A model generated the notes under the pieces. That model saw only the letters and a program-made list of their open reading frames with translations, did no database searches and had not been told where the DNA came from. A stretch of DNA of 64,000 bases from Chitinophaga pendula (GTDB lineage Bacteria > Bacteroidota > Bacteroidia > Chitinophagales > Chitinophagaceae): NCBI RefSeq assembly GCF_020386615.1, contig NZ_CP077769.1:5084001-5148000 (forward strand). The letters are read 5' to 3'. The translations under genes were made by a program, and so were the position numbers. This document shows, piece by piece, positions 35,534 through 43,610 of this stretch. The first letter of the stretch is position 1. Every line of letters starts with the position of its first letter.

Positions 35534-35629
35534 TTATCGTCCGCCTGTCAAACCATTGATCAGGGTTTTGAGCAAAATGCCCACGCTGCCGAGGCCGATA
35601 AAGCTGAGGAAGTTGATAATTGCGTCCAT
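35534..35629 (-). CDS. Small hydrophobic peptide D (31 aa)
   Basis: Read by hand from the ATG at 35629 to TAA at 35534. It begins MDAIINFLSFIGLG and ends KTLINGLTGGR. Like A to C it starts Met-Asp, has a single Asp, a mid-to-late Lys (21) and many Leu, Ile and Gly, but ends with Arg. It has no copy of the conserved leader or AATGAAC box; it lies 113 bp downstream of peptide C on the same strand, after a hairpin, and is followed by a good terminator. It may be a second cistron of unit C. It is the least supported of the four. Confidence 0.5.
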   Translation of the reverse strand: MDAIINFLSFIGLGSVGILLKTLINGLTGGR

Positions 35630-35652
35630 AGTGGTCTGTTTTAGAAGATGGA

Positions 35653-35686
35653 GAGGAAAGGCTCCGGGTTATGATTTCCGGAGCCA
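35653..35686 (-). terminator. Hairpin between peptides C and D
   Basis: GGCTCCGG / CCGGAGCC stem with a 10-nt loop, followed on the minus strand by TTTCC only. It is either a weak terminator of unit C or a processing site allowing read-through to D. Confidence 0.5.
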
Positions 35687-35742
35687 AGCGGAAAGAGGTG
35701 CCGGGTTTGGCTCCCGGTCTCTTCAGGGCTGGTGCAACCTGA

Positions 35743-35820
35743 TCAGAGGCTACCCAGTAATGATTTTAGCAGTGCGATGACTGAGGCTAAGAGATTGGAA
35801 AGTCCACTCAATAAATCCAT
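35743..35820 (-). CDS. Small hydrophobic peptide C (25 aa)
   Basis: Read by hand from the ATG at 35820 to TGA at 35743. It begins MDLLSGLSNLLASVIA and ends LLKSLLGSL. It shares MDL, the LLKSLLG segment and overall composition with peptide A, but lacks the final PL. Charged residues are Asp2 and Lys19. It has the conserved leader and the AATGAAC promoter box. The stop is followed by hairpins and then by peptide D. Function unknown. Confidence 0.68.
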   Translation of the reverse strand: MDLLSGLSNLLASVIALLKSLLGSL

Positions 35821-35840
35821 GGTGTATAGTTTTAAATGGG

Positions 35841-35883
35841 TGTTATGCCTACTCTGTTATACTGGTTTTCGGCAATCCCAGGG
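35841..35883 (-). promoter_or_regulatory. Conserved 5' leader of unit C
   Basis: Minus strand: TGGGATTGCCGAAAACC, then 7 nt, then CAGAGTAGGC, about 26 nt before the ATG. Confidence 0.6.
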
Positions 35884-35910
35884 GTTTATGGGGGAAACAT
35901 AAAGCCAGGG

Positions 35911-35958
35911 CGAATGTATGGCGGTAAAAGCAGCTGCAAACTGTTCATTATATTCATT
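35911..35958 (-). promoter_or_regulatory. Promoter region of unit C with duplicated AATGAA box
   Basis: Minus strand: AATGAATATAATGAACAG then TTTG (within 35937-35958), 18 bp, then TACATTCG at 35911-35918. Total length from box to -7 matches units A and B. TTTG here sits at the -33 position. Confidence 0.6.
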
Positions 35959-36024
35959 CTTCTCCTTCGTGGATTAGTCTGTTCACTATTTGCAAATCAA
36001 GCTATAAGACATCAGGAGAAAGTA

Positions 36025-36062
36025 TAAAAAAAGATCCCGGCGTGTTGGTGCCGGGATCTTTT
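36025..36062 (-). terminator. Terminator of the beta-barrel protein gene
   Basis: AAAAGATCCCGG / CCGGGATCTTTT, a perfect 12-bp stem with a 10-nt loop, and A/T runs on both sides; it lies 40 bp past the stop. Confidence 0.88.
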
Positions 36063-36102
36063 GCTAAGCTATGCGCATGAAATATTTATAATATTGACGG
36101 GA

Positions 36103-36720
36103 TTATTTCACCCGGATATCTCTACCTGTTTCTTCTTTGATCAGTTGTCTAGCGCGGGCAGTAGGTAAGTAGATCTGGAAACCTAATCCAAGGCCAAGAC
36201 GGTTAGAAGTGGTGGAGCTACCGAATCCAACGGTCAGGTTATATTTCAGCAACGCTTCGAGGGCTACGTTCGGCGTGATGAAGTAGGCGAGACCGGGCCC
36301 GATGCCTAAATCCAGACCGGTGGTGCTGGTACTGGTCTTAGAGTTGCTTGTACCACCGAAACCTGCTTCAGCTTCCAGGAAGAAGCGGGTTCTTTTGGAG
36401 AATTCCAGTTGTCTAACATTTTTGTCCTGGATAAAGTAGCGAGCGAATGCACCGATGCCGTAGTTGGTTTGTGTACCGGCACCTTTTGCTGTCTGCAGGC
36501 CTAATTTGGCGTAACCACCTATTGCCAGATCGTCTTTTATGAACCATCCTAAGCGGGGACTGAGGTTGAGCGTAAAGCTAGTATTGTCTTTCTGAAAGTT
36601 CAATCCAAGATCAGTCAAACTTGCTCCTACCATCATATTACCCTTCTGCGTTTGCGCTACCGCAGCGGTACTGAATAATAAGGCGATCAAGGCGAGGGTT
36701 AATTGATGAATTCTTCTCAT
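36103..36720 (-). CDS. Outer-membrane beta-barrel protein
   Basis: 205 residues. A signal peptide (MRRIHQLTLALIALLFSTAA, cleavage near VAQTQ at 22) is followed by alternating-residue beta strands typical of a small outer-membrane barrel: GNMMVGASLTDLGLNF, FTLNLSPRLGWFIKDDLAIG, LDLGIGPGLAYFITPNVALE, NRLGLGLGFQIYL. Such proteins are common in Bacteroidota; some are adhesion or porin-like, and no substrate can be named. It has its own terminator and is upstream on the same strand of the small-peptide cluster, but separated from it by that terminator. Confidence 0.75.
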   Translation of the reverse strand: MRRIHQLTLALIALLFSTAAVAQTQKGNMMVGASLTDLGLNFQKDNTSFTLNLSPRLGWFIKDDLAIGGYAKLGLQTAKGAGTQTNYGIGAFARYFIQDKNVRQLEFSKRTRFFLEAEAGFGGTSNSKTSTSTTGLDLGIGPGLAYFITPNVALEALLKYNLTVGFGSSTTSNRLGLGLGFQIYLPTARARQLIKEETGRDIRVK

Positions 36721-37075
36721 GTTTTTTTTGTTTAGTTTTTAAGATTTAAGACTTGCCATTCAAAATTTTATGTTCAGCGACAGGATATATGAGCGGACCT
36801 GTTCGCATCACTGCGTTCACATTTTTAATTATTAAAAGGGAGGTATCGGGGATAAGGGTTACAGCACTATTCACTCACATTACTCACTTCATGGGTAGGC
36901 TCTCAAACACCAGGCCAAAACTACTGAAAATGAATGTAATAAACTGTTTATAACCCCAAACGAGCGAAATTGTTCTGCACGGTCTTTGATTTGTGTATTG
37001 TATCGCGGTTTGTCTGGCATCACTCAGGCGTATGCGGTCACGTTATATTAACATATCAGCCTTAATACTTGTTTT
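36721..37075. other. 355-bp divergent intergenic region
   Basis: Contains the promoters of the barrel protein (minus) and the sugar dehydrogenase (plus). No complete TTTG/TAnnTTTG pair could be assigned with confidence. No coding signal. Confidence 0.45.
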
Positions 37076-38191
37076 ATGAAATTCACCCCTCTCCTATCGT
37101 TAGCATTTACACTCTTCCTGTTAGCTATGCTTACTGCCTGCAAAAAAGATTCCAAATCAACGGTGATGGATGATCCGACCTGGCCTACGGACAGTATCCG
37201 TACGGTCGTACAGGGGTTAGCGTATCCCTGGGAGATATTATGGGGGCCGGATGATCACATCTGGATGACGGAGCGTGGCGGGCGAATCAGTCGTGTGGAT
37301 CCAAAAACCGGGACTGTACGGGTTTTGTTGACGGTAGCGGACGTAAAGCGTACAGGTGAAGGCGGTTTATTAGGTATGGCGTTGCATCCTTCTTTTTCCT
37401 CACAGCCATATGTATACGTTGTGTATAATTATGACCAATCCGGTGTGTATAAGGAGAAGGTGGTCCGATATACTTATGCCAATAATGTACTTACGGCGCC
37501 GCAGCTGCTACTAGATAATCTGAATGCATCCGGCATACATAATGGTTCGCGGCTACTGATCTCTGCGGATCAAAAGTTATATATCAGTACGGGTGATGCT
37601 TCCAGGCAGTCGGATGCGCAGAACACGCAAGTGGCGAACGGGAAGATCTTGCGGATTAACCTGGACGGGACTATTCCTGTTGACAATCCGTTTCCCGGCA
37701 ACCCGGTATGGAGTTACGGGCACCGAAACCCGCAGGGTCTGGTATTGGCCAATGGCGTATTGTATGCGGCGGAGCATGGGCCTGACATAGAAGACGAGGT
37801 CAACATCATTGAGCGGCAGCGTAACTACGGCTGGCCTACTGTGAATGGGCCATGTGACCAGCCGGCGGAGATGGCGTTTTGTAATGCGAACAATGTGAAG
37901 GCCCCTATTTGGTCGTCTGGGGGTAGTACGGTGGCGCCATCGGGGATGGATTATTATGGCAGTGACCGGATCGGGCGGTGGAAGCAATCTTTGTTGCTGG
38001 TGACGTTAAAGGGCAGCCGTTTGTATCAGTTACAGCTAAGTGCTGATGGCCGGCAGGTATCGTCGGTACAGACCTATTTTGTCAATACATTTGGCCGGTT
38101 ACGGGATGTATGTGTGTCTCCTGCCGGGCGTGTGTATTTGTGCACCAGTAATGGCAGTAACGACAAGTTGATAGAGGTATCGAAATTTTAG
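37076..38191 (+). CDS. PQQ-dependent sugar (aldose/sorbosone-type) dehydrogenase, lipoprotein
   Basis: 371 residues. A lipoprotein signal peptide ends at LTAC (Cys22). The rest is a six-bladed propeller of the glucose/sorbosone dehydrogenase family (YliI-like): GLAYPWEILWGPDDHIWMTE, EGGLLGMALHPSF, YGHRNPQGLVL, EHGPDIEDEVN and NYGWPTVNGP. Enzymes of this family oxidise sugars in the periplasm using pyrroloquinoline quinone; whether this organism makes PQQ is not known. The gene is convergent with the deacetylase gene, and the two stop codons overlap by four bases. Confidence 0.85.
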   Translation: MKFTPLLSLAFTLFLLAMLTACKKDSKSTVMDDPTWPTDSIRTVVQGLAYPWEILWGPDDHIWMTERGGRISRVDPKTGTVRVLLTVADVKRTGEGGLLGMALHPSFSSQPYVYVVYNYDQSGVYKEKVVRYTYANNVLTAPQLLLDNLNASGIHNGSRLLISADQKLYISTGDASRQSDAQNTQVANGKILRINLDGTIPVDNPFPGNPVWSYGHRNPQGLVLANGVLYAAEHGPDIEDEVNIIERQRNYGWPTVNGPCDQPAEMAFCNANNVKAPIWSSGGSTVAPSGMDYYGSDRIGRWKQSLLLVTLKGSRLYQLQLSADGRQVSSVQTYFVNTFGRLRDVCVSPAGRVYLCTSNGSNDKLIEVSKF

Positions 38192-38973
38192 TGGGTATTT
38201 TCTGTATTACTGAGCCATTGGCGATGTGTGCAGAAGGAGCCCTGGGATTGTAGCATTTGCAGGAATCCTTTCAGGCGTGTTTCCATACGTTGACCGGAGA
38301 CACGTCTGATGTAGGCGGGCAGGCGGTATCCTTCGAGGTTAGTCAGTTCCCAAGGGTGAAAGTAGCATGACAGCATATGGTCCTTTTTCAGGATGGTTTT
38401 GCTGAAGTGGGAGGTTACCCAAAGTGGGGCATTCTTTACACTGAGCCAGAATATAGGGTATCGCAGGATGGGCGATACGGAGGAGGGCATGATCCACAGG
38501 CCTTCTTTTTTGAAGGGCAGCCTGGGCATGTGTCTGTTGTTGTACCTGCCGGGTAGCCAGGTAGGGTTTAGTGAAGCATCGTAGGTATAGCCGGCTTGTT
38601 TGAGGGCTTGCAGGCTTACGGGACGGAGCCTGGGCATGCGGAAGCCGGTGACTGTTTGTCCGCTGATCTGTTGTAACAGGAGGCGGGAGCTTTCGAGATC
38701 GGATTCGGAGAAGGAGCTATGGTGGTAGGCATGCGAAGCTATTTCGTGCTTGGCGGCCATTTGTTTTACCAGATCGGGGTAATGTTCTGCCCAGAATGCG
38801 GTAATAAAGAAGGTAGCGGTTACGCCGTACTGATCGAAGAGTTCGAGTGTACGTTTCAGGCCGCGATAGGATACATCGAGTTTTTGATCGAGTGGCACGT
38901 GCCATCCGAATTCTTCGGGTATATCAAACTCTTCTACATCCACACTGATCAATATCTTATTCGTTAATTTCAT
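38188..38973 (-). CDS. Polysaccharide deacetylase family protein
   Basis: 261 residues of the NodB-homology (carbohydrate esterase 4-like) superfamily. The catalytic-base motif is seen as SVDVEEFD near residue 10, and the metal-binding histidines as HEIASHAYHH near residue 75. The RMPRLRP stretch follows. Members remove acetyl groups from amino sugars in glycans; this variant resembles those encoded near exopolysaccharide genes. It starts 6 bp after the GT2 gene and is likely translated from the same mRNA, pointing to a role in the same glycan. Confidence 0.82.
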   Translation of the reverse strand: MKLTNKILISVDVEEFDIPEEFGWHVPLDQKLDVSYRGLKRTLELFDQYGVTATFFITAFWAEHYPDLVKQMAAKHEIASHAYHHSSFSESDLESSRLLLQQISGQTVTGFRMPRLRPVSLQALKQAGYTYDASLNPTWLPGRYNNRHMPRLPFKKEGLWIMPSSVSPILRYPIFWLSVKNAPLWVTSHFSKTILKKDHMLSCYFHPWELTNLEGYRLPAYIRRVSGQRMETRLKGFLQMLQSQGSFCTHRQWLSNTENTH

Positions 38974-38979
38974 TATTTG

Positions 38980-39771
38980 CTATCCTTGACTTTTGCCGAT
39001 AATACGCAAATAATTATTCAATTCCTTCCAGAGCAGTTTAAATCTGAAGGAGGAGAACGCGATACCTTCGCGGCAGTGTACTGGTACGGGTACTATGGAC
39101 AGTGCTTTCTGTTTGCCAGCTCTGTGGATAAACTCGCTGTCATAGAGGAATCCGTCGACCCTGGTGGAGAGTAATATGGCTTTACCGCGGTTATTAAATC
39201 CTTTGAGGCCGGCTTGTGCGTCGTTGACTTTAAGCTGGAGGAGGTATTTGTTGGCGGCGCGGCTGAGGCGGGTGATGATCTTCCGTTTTCTGGGTAGTAC
39301 GTTGAGATAGCCGGTTCCTCTTTCTGCGGCTACGATGTCTTTTCCAGCCAGCAGGTGATCATAGACTTCGCGTATTACGGCGGTACCGAACGGGAAATCG
39401 AGATCGGTATATATCTGGTAGCGGGAGCGGGCGTGTTTTACGCCTTCGCGGATGGCATACCCTTTTCCTCTATTCTCTGTATAGCTTACTATGATGATGC
39501 CGGGGATGGCTTTGCGGAGCCATTCTATGTGTACTTGTTCGAAGTTTTTCACGGATCCGTCGTTTACCAGTATGAGCTGGATACGAACGGGGTACAATTC
39601 GGCAGTTACTTCTTTATAATGTTTTACTAACGTTTCCATCCAGCCGTGCGAGGGATTGCAGCAAGGCAATATTAGGTCAAAGCCGGTCGTATCCGTAGCA
39701 TGGTACGCCGGCCTTGAGTGTACAATTGTAGGTAAAGGTGCTGACTGAAACATTAAATATTTAGTAAACAT
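38980..39771 (-). CDS. Family 2 glycosyltransferase (polyprenyl-phosphate glycosyltransferase-like)
   Basis: 263 residues with a GT-A fold. Seen are FDLILPCCNPSHGWMETLVK, LILVNDGS, NRGKGYAIREGVKHA, the metal-binding YTDLDFPF (DxD) and DAQAGLKGFNNRG. The last two fit the dolichyl/polyprenyl-phosphate sugar synthases (ALG5/DPM-like), which would load a sugar on undecaprenyl phosphate. No C-terminal membrane helices. It lies between the GT87 gene (50 bp) and the deacetylase (6 bp). Confidence 0.82.
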   Translation of the reverse strand: MFTKYLMFQSAPLPTIVHSRPAYHATDTTGFDLILPCCNPSHGWMETLVKHYKEVTAELYPVRIQLILVNDGSVKNFEQVHIEWLRKAIPGIIIVSYTENRGKGYAIREGVKHARSRYQIYTDLDFPFGTAVIREVYDHLLAGKDIVAAERGTGYLNVLPRKRKIITRLSRAANKYLLQLKVNDAQAGLKGFNNRGKAILLSTRVDGFLYDSEFIHRAGKQKALSIVPVPVHCREGIAFSSFRFKLLWKELNNYLRIIGKSQG

Positions 39772-39821
39772 AGACTGCTGTGGTTTTTGTACAGAACTCT
39801 TTCGTCGGCCACCAACGTTTT

Positions 39822-41039
39822 TTAGTTACGGTCATACAGGTCCTGCCCCCTATGGGATACTTTAATAAACACAGAATCATTACATACCCCTATGTAGTAT
39901 TGCAACAAAATTAAAATTACTGCACAGGGCAATGCTTTTATATGCCAGGCGATTGCGTACTGGTGGATAAAAGGAGGCACCAGTTCGGTGGGCGACAGGG
40001 AGGTGATGATAAAAAGGGACCAGAGGCATATCTTTCTCCAGGTTGAGGAGAGGGGTAATGCATAACAGGCGATGGCGGTACCGGTGAGGGCGATGATATA
40101 GGTGGGTGCTTCTGTGCTTTGGTTAAATATTACGATCCAGATGAGGAGGTATGCGAGCAGAAGCCATGGGTATAATGGATTTTTGGTAAAGAAGCCTTTA
40201 CCCAGTATCCAGAGCAGGGAGATGCCTGCGATGGCCAACGCTATTTTATCGAAGCCTGGGATGATGGATTCGGGGAGGTGCAACATTACATGCAGCATTC
40301 CGAGGAGGGAGCCATCTTCTTTGATGGTGGTGCTGGTGAGGAGTTGTATCCAATCGATGTATTGTTGTTTTAATTCGGTTGGAGAGAGGAACAGGAGTGG
40401 CAGTGCCGAGCCTATTAGTGTCCAGATGACGCACCAGCCCAGGTATTTACCTTTCTTAGGAAAGAACAGGAATGCTATACCGACGACAGCGCCGTATCCT
40501 TTGATAAAGAAGCAGAGGCAGGTGTACAGTGCGGCCCAGGCGGGTTGACGGCGATGCATATGAACGACGGCCAGTATCATCAAGGCGGTCATAGCCGGGT
40601 TGGTTTGCGAGGATTGGATAGCATTGCTGAGTTCTACGAGCAGGAACCAGGCGATCATGTTATTAGTCTTCTTTTCGAATGGCAGTTGCCATATAGCGTA
40701 GAGGAAGATGGCGGTGCTGCAGAGGAGCCAGCAGCCGAGGCCTATTTCTTTGGGTAGTATGGCGAATGGAGCGAATAATACCGGGAATGAGGGATGGTAT
40801 AGGTAGTAGTCGTAATATTCTGCCGGGTATAGGTTGTAGAGTGGTAGTTTGTGTATGAGGTGTTGCAGGGAGTCTCTGAAGATGATAAAGTTGTTGTATT
40901 TGCCGAAGGAGGCTACCTGTATGAAGAGTAGGATGGTGACCAGGAAATATATGATGGTGATGACAGACGGGTTGTCTATCCATTTTTTCCATTTACTAGC
41001 CGGGGAAATGTCAGCGGTGGGCGCTGTCTGCATGTTCAT
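39822..41039 (-). CDS. GT87 (DUF2029) membrane glycosyltransferase
   Basis: 405 residues with about 10 membrane helices. The motif LYNLYPAEYYDYYLYHPSFP followed by VLFAPFAILP is the signature of the DUF2029/GT87 polyprenyl-phosphate mannose-dependent transferases. Members transfer a sugar from a polyprenyl-phosphate donor on the outer face of the inner membrane. Together with the GT2 gene that may make the donor, and the deacetylase, it forms a three-gene unit for a surface glycan or glycolipid. The acceptor is unknown. Confidence 0.8.
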   Translation of the reverse strand: MNMQTAPTADISPASKWKKWIDNPSVITIIYFLVTILLFIQVASFGKYNNFIIFRDSLQHLIHKLPLYNLYPAEYYDYYLYHPSFPVLFAPFAILPKEIGLGCWLLCSTAIFLYAIWQLPFEKKTNNMIAWFLLVELSNAIQSSQTNPAMTALMILAVVHMHRRQPAWAALYTCLCFFIKGYGAVVGIAFLFFPKKGKYLGWCVIWTLIGSALPLLFLSPTELKQQYIDWIQLLTSTTIKEDGSLLGMLHVMLHLPESIIPGFDKIALAIAGISLLWILGKGFFTKNPLYPWLLLAYLLIWIVIFNQSTEAPTYIIALTGTAIACYALPLSSTWRKICLWSLFIITSLSPTELVPPFIHQYAIAWHIKALPCAVILILLQYYIGVCNDSVFIKVSHRGQDLYDRN

Positions 41040-41140
41040 TTGTCAAGTATCTTTAAGGTGGCTGTATGTATGTAAGCCGGTTTCCTACTTAACAAATCTT
41101 AATTGGGGGATACCCCTATTACTGGGGTGGTATAAAAAGT

Positions 41141-41171
41141 AAAAGCCGTTCCGGGATACGGAACGGCTTTT
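41141..41171 (-). terminator. Terminator after fusA
   Basis: AAAAGCCGTTCC / GGAACGGCTTTT with a 7-nt loop, 25 bp past the fusA stop. It closes the rpsL-rpsG-fusA unit. Confidence 0.88.
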
Positions 41172-41196
41172 ATTATTTTAATAAAGTGGGCTGAGA

Positions 41197-43344
41197 TTAG
41201 TCAGCGTTCACTTTACCTTTTACTTTAGCGATCACTTCATCTGCGATGTTGTTAGGTGCAGGTGAGTAGTGAGAGAATTCCATTACGGAAGAAGCACGAC
41301 CGGAGGAGAGGGAGCGCAGCTGTGTAACGTAGCCGAACATTTCTTTCAGCGGTACTTTAGCTTTGATCACCTGGAGGCCGGCGCGGGACTCCATACCTTC
41401 GAGCATACCACGACGGCGGTTCAAGTCGCCGGTAACATCACCCATGTACTGGTCTGGGGTGCTTACTTCTACTTTGAAGATAGGCTCGAGCAGTACTGGT
41501 TTAGCTTTACGGGCAGCTTCACGGAAGGCGGATTTGGCGCAAAGTTCGAATGACATTGCGTCGGAGTCAACCTGGTGGAAGGAACCATCGAAGAGACGTA
41601 CTTTCAGGTTATCGAGTGGGTAGTTAGCGAGTACACCCTGGTTGAGTGACTGTTCGAAACCTTTTTGTACGGCAGGGATGAACTCTTTAGGGATAGCACC
41701 ACCGAAGATATCGTTGATGAACTGGAGGTTTTTACCTTCATTTTCTTTGAGCCATTCTGCGTCGGCGGGTCCGATTTCGATTTGGATGTCGGCGAATTTA
41801 CCACGACCACCGGTTTGTTTTTTGAACACTTCGCGATGTTCGATGGTTTTGGTGAGGGCTTCTTTGAAGGCTACTTGTGGTTCGCCCTGGTTTACTTCCA
41901 CTTTAAATTCGCGTTTCATACGATCCACGATGATTTCGAGGTGGAGTTCACCCATACCGCTCAGTACGGTTTGACCGGTTTCTTCGTCTGTTTTCACTCT
42001 GAGGGTAGGATCTTCTTCTACCAGTTTAGCGATTGCCATACCCATTTTATCAACGTCGGCTTGAGTTTTAGGCTCAACGGCGATGGAGATAACTGGTTCC
42101 GGGAAGGTCATAGACTCGAGCACGATAGGATTATCTTCGTGGCAGAGGGTATCACCTGTTTTGATATCTTTAAAACCAACGGCAGCGCCGATATCGCCGG
42201 CTTCGATGAAGTCGATCGGGTTTTGTTTGTTGGCGTGCATTTGCATGATACGGCTGATACGTTCATTTTTGCCGGTACGGGTGTTGAGTACGTATGAGCC
42301 GGCATCGAGGCGACCGGAGTAAGCGCGGAAGAATGCGAGGCGGCCTACGAACGGATCGGTCATGATTTTGAAAGCCAGTGCGGAGAATGGTTCTTTAGCA
42401 TCTGGTTTACGTTCGATTTCTTCACCGGTGTCTGGGTTGGTACCTTTTACGGCTTCCAGGTCGAGGGGAGAAGGGAGGTAGCGGCATACTGCATCGAGCA
42501 TTTTCTGTACGCCTTTGTTTTTGAAGGAGGAACCGCACATCATAGGGATGATGGCGATATCGATGGTTGCTTTACGGATTGCTTCGTGGATTTCGCCTTC
42601 GGAGATGGAGTTAGGATCTTCGAAGAATTTTTCCATGAGGGTGTCATCGTATTCGGCTACTGCTTCAACGAGTTTAGCTCTCCATTCTTCTGCTTCGTCC
42701 TTCATATCGGCAGGAATCTCGATTTCCTGGTAGGTAGCGCCTTTACCTTCTTCATCCCAGATGATACCTTTCATGGTGATGAGGTCTACTACGCCTTTGA
42801 AGGAGTCTTCGGCGCCGATGGGTAGTACGAGGGGAACGGGGTTAGCGCCCAGCATTTCCTTCACTTGTTTTACCACATTGAGGAAGTCGGCACCAGCGCG
42901 GTCCATTTTGTTTACGAAACCGATACGGGGAACGCGGTAGCGGTTAGCCTGGCGCCAAACGGTTTCGGATTGGGGTTCAACGCCGGATACGGCGCAGAAC
43001 AGGGCAACGAGACCATCCAGTACACGGAGGGAGCGTTCTACCTCAACGGTGAAGTCCACGTGGCCTGGGGTATCGATGATATTAAATTTATATTGTTTGG
43101 TATCTGGCGTATTTTTTCCTTGCAAAGTGGGAAAATTCCAAAAACAAGTGGTAGCAGCGGATGTGATGGTGATACCTCTTTCCTGTTCTTGCGCCATCCA
43201 GTCCATGGTAGCGGCACCTTCGTGTACCTCACCGATTTTGTGCGTTTTACCTGTATAGTACAGGATACGCTCAGTGGTAGTTGTCTTACCGGCATCAATG
43301 TGCGCTGCAATACCAAAGTTTCTTTGAAATTTTAAGTCTGCCAT
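41197..43344 (-). CDS. fusA: Elongation factor G
   Basis: 715 residues. A GTPase that drives translocation. Domain I has the P-loop [20 protein letters not shown], switch [17 protein letters not shown] and the NKMDR base-recognition motif; domains II to V follow ([20 protein letters not shown], then [16 protein letters not shown] at the C-terminus). A 266-bp spacer with its own promoter and two hairpins separates it from rpsG, so it can be transcribed on its own. Confidence 0.97.
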   Translation of the reverse strand: MADLKFQRNFGIAAHIDAGKTTTTERILYYTGKTHKIGEVHEGAATMDWMAQEQERGITITSAATTCFWNFPTLQGKNTPDTKQYKFNIIDTPGHVDFTVEVERSLRVLDGLVALFCAVSGVEPQSETVWRQANRYRVPRIGFVNKMDRAGADFLNVVKQVKEMLGANPVPLVLPIGAEDSFKGVVDLITMKGIIWDEEGKGATYQEIEIPADMKDEAEEWRAKLVEAVAEYDDTLMEKFFEDPNSISEGEIHEAIRKATIDIAIIPMMCGSSFKNKGVQKMLDAVCRYLPSPLDLEAVKGTNPDTGEEIERKPDAKEPFSALAFKIMTDPFVGRLAFFRAYSGRLDAGSYVLNTRTGKNERISRIMQMHANKQNPIDFIEAGDIGAAVGFKDIKTGDTLCHEDNPIVLESMTFPEPVISIAVEPKTQADVDKMGMAIAKLVEEDPTLRVKTDEETGQTVLSGMGELHLEIIVDRMKREFKVEVNQGEPQVAFKEALTKTIEHREVFKKQTGGRGKFADIQIEIGPADAEWLKENEGKNLQFINDIFGGAIPKEFIPAVQKGFEQSLNQGVLANYPLDNLKVRLFDGSFHQVDSDAMSFELCAKSAFREAARKAKPVLLEPIFKVEVSTPDQYMGDVTGDLNRRRGMLEGMESRAGLQVIKAKVPLKEMFGYVTQLRSLSSGRASSVMEFSHYSPAPNNIADEVIAKVKGKVNAD

Positions 43345-43382
43345 AATATTAAAATGACTGTATAATAATGCAATTTGGGGGG

Positions 43383-43414
43383 CAAAGGTAGTTTATTTTT
43401 AACAATAAATGAAA
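43383..43414 (-). promoter_or_regulatory. Promoter of fusA
   Basis: Minus strand: TTTC (43411-43414), 20 bp, TACCTTTG (43383-43390). The -7 element is perfect and the bases that follow, CCCCCCAAATT, resemble those at rpsL and rpsJ. The -33 element is one base off. Confidence 0.6.
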
Positions 43415-43510
43415 CCTGCCCTCTTTCCAAAATGTTATTTAATTCTGATGATTTGGGGGTTATGCCAGGCTACTGACATATTATATAAATAGCCTACTGA
43501 TAACCTGAAG

Positions 43511-43584
43511 GCATTCAAGGCTGGAGGCTGATGAATGCTTTAGAAAGCGACAAACGCTTCCATCGTATAGAAGGAAGCGTTTGT
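43511..43584 (-). promoter_or_regulatory. Two hairpins between rpsG and fusA
   Basis: ACAAACGCTTCC (43550-43561) pairs perfectly with GGAAGCGTTTGT (43573-43584), and GCATTCA (43511-43517) with TGAATGC (43532-43538). Neither has a T-tract on the minus strand, so they look more like processing or control structures than a strong terminator. Confidence 0.55.
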
Positions 43585-43610
43585 GAATATGATAGCGATA
43601 AGATATCGGA

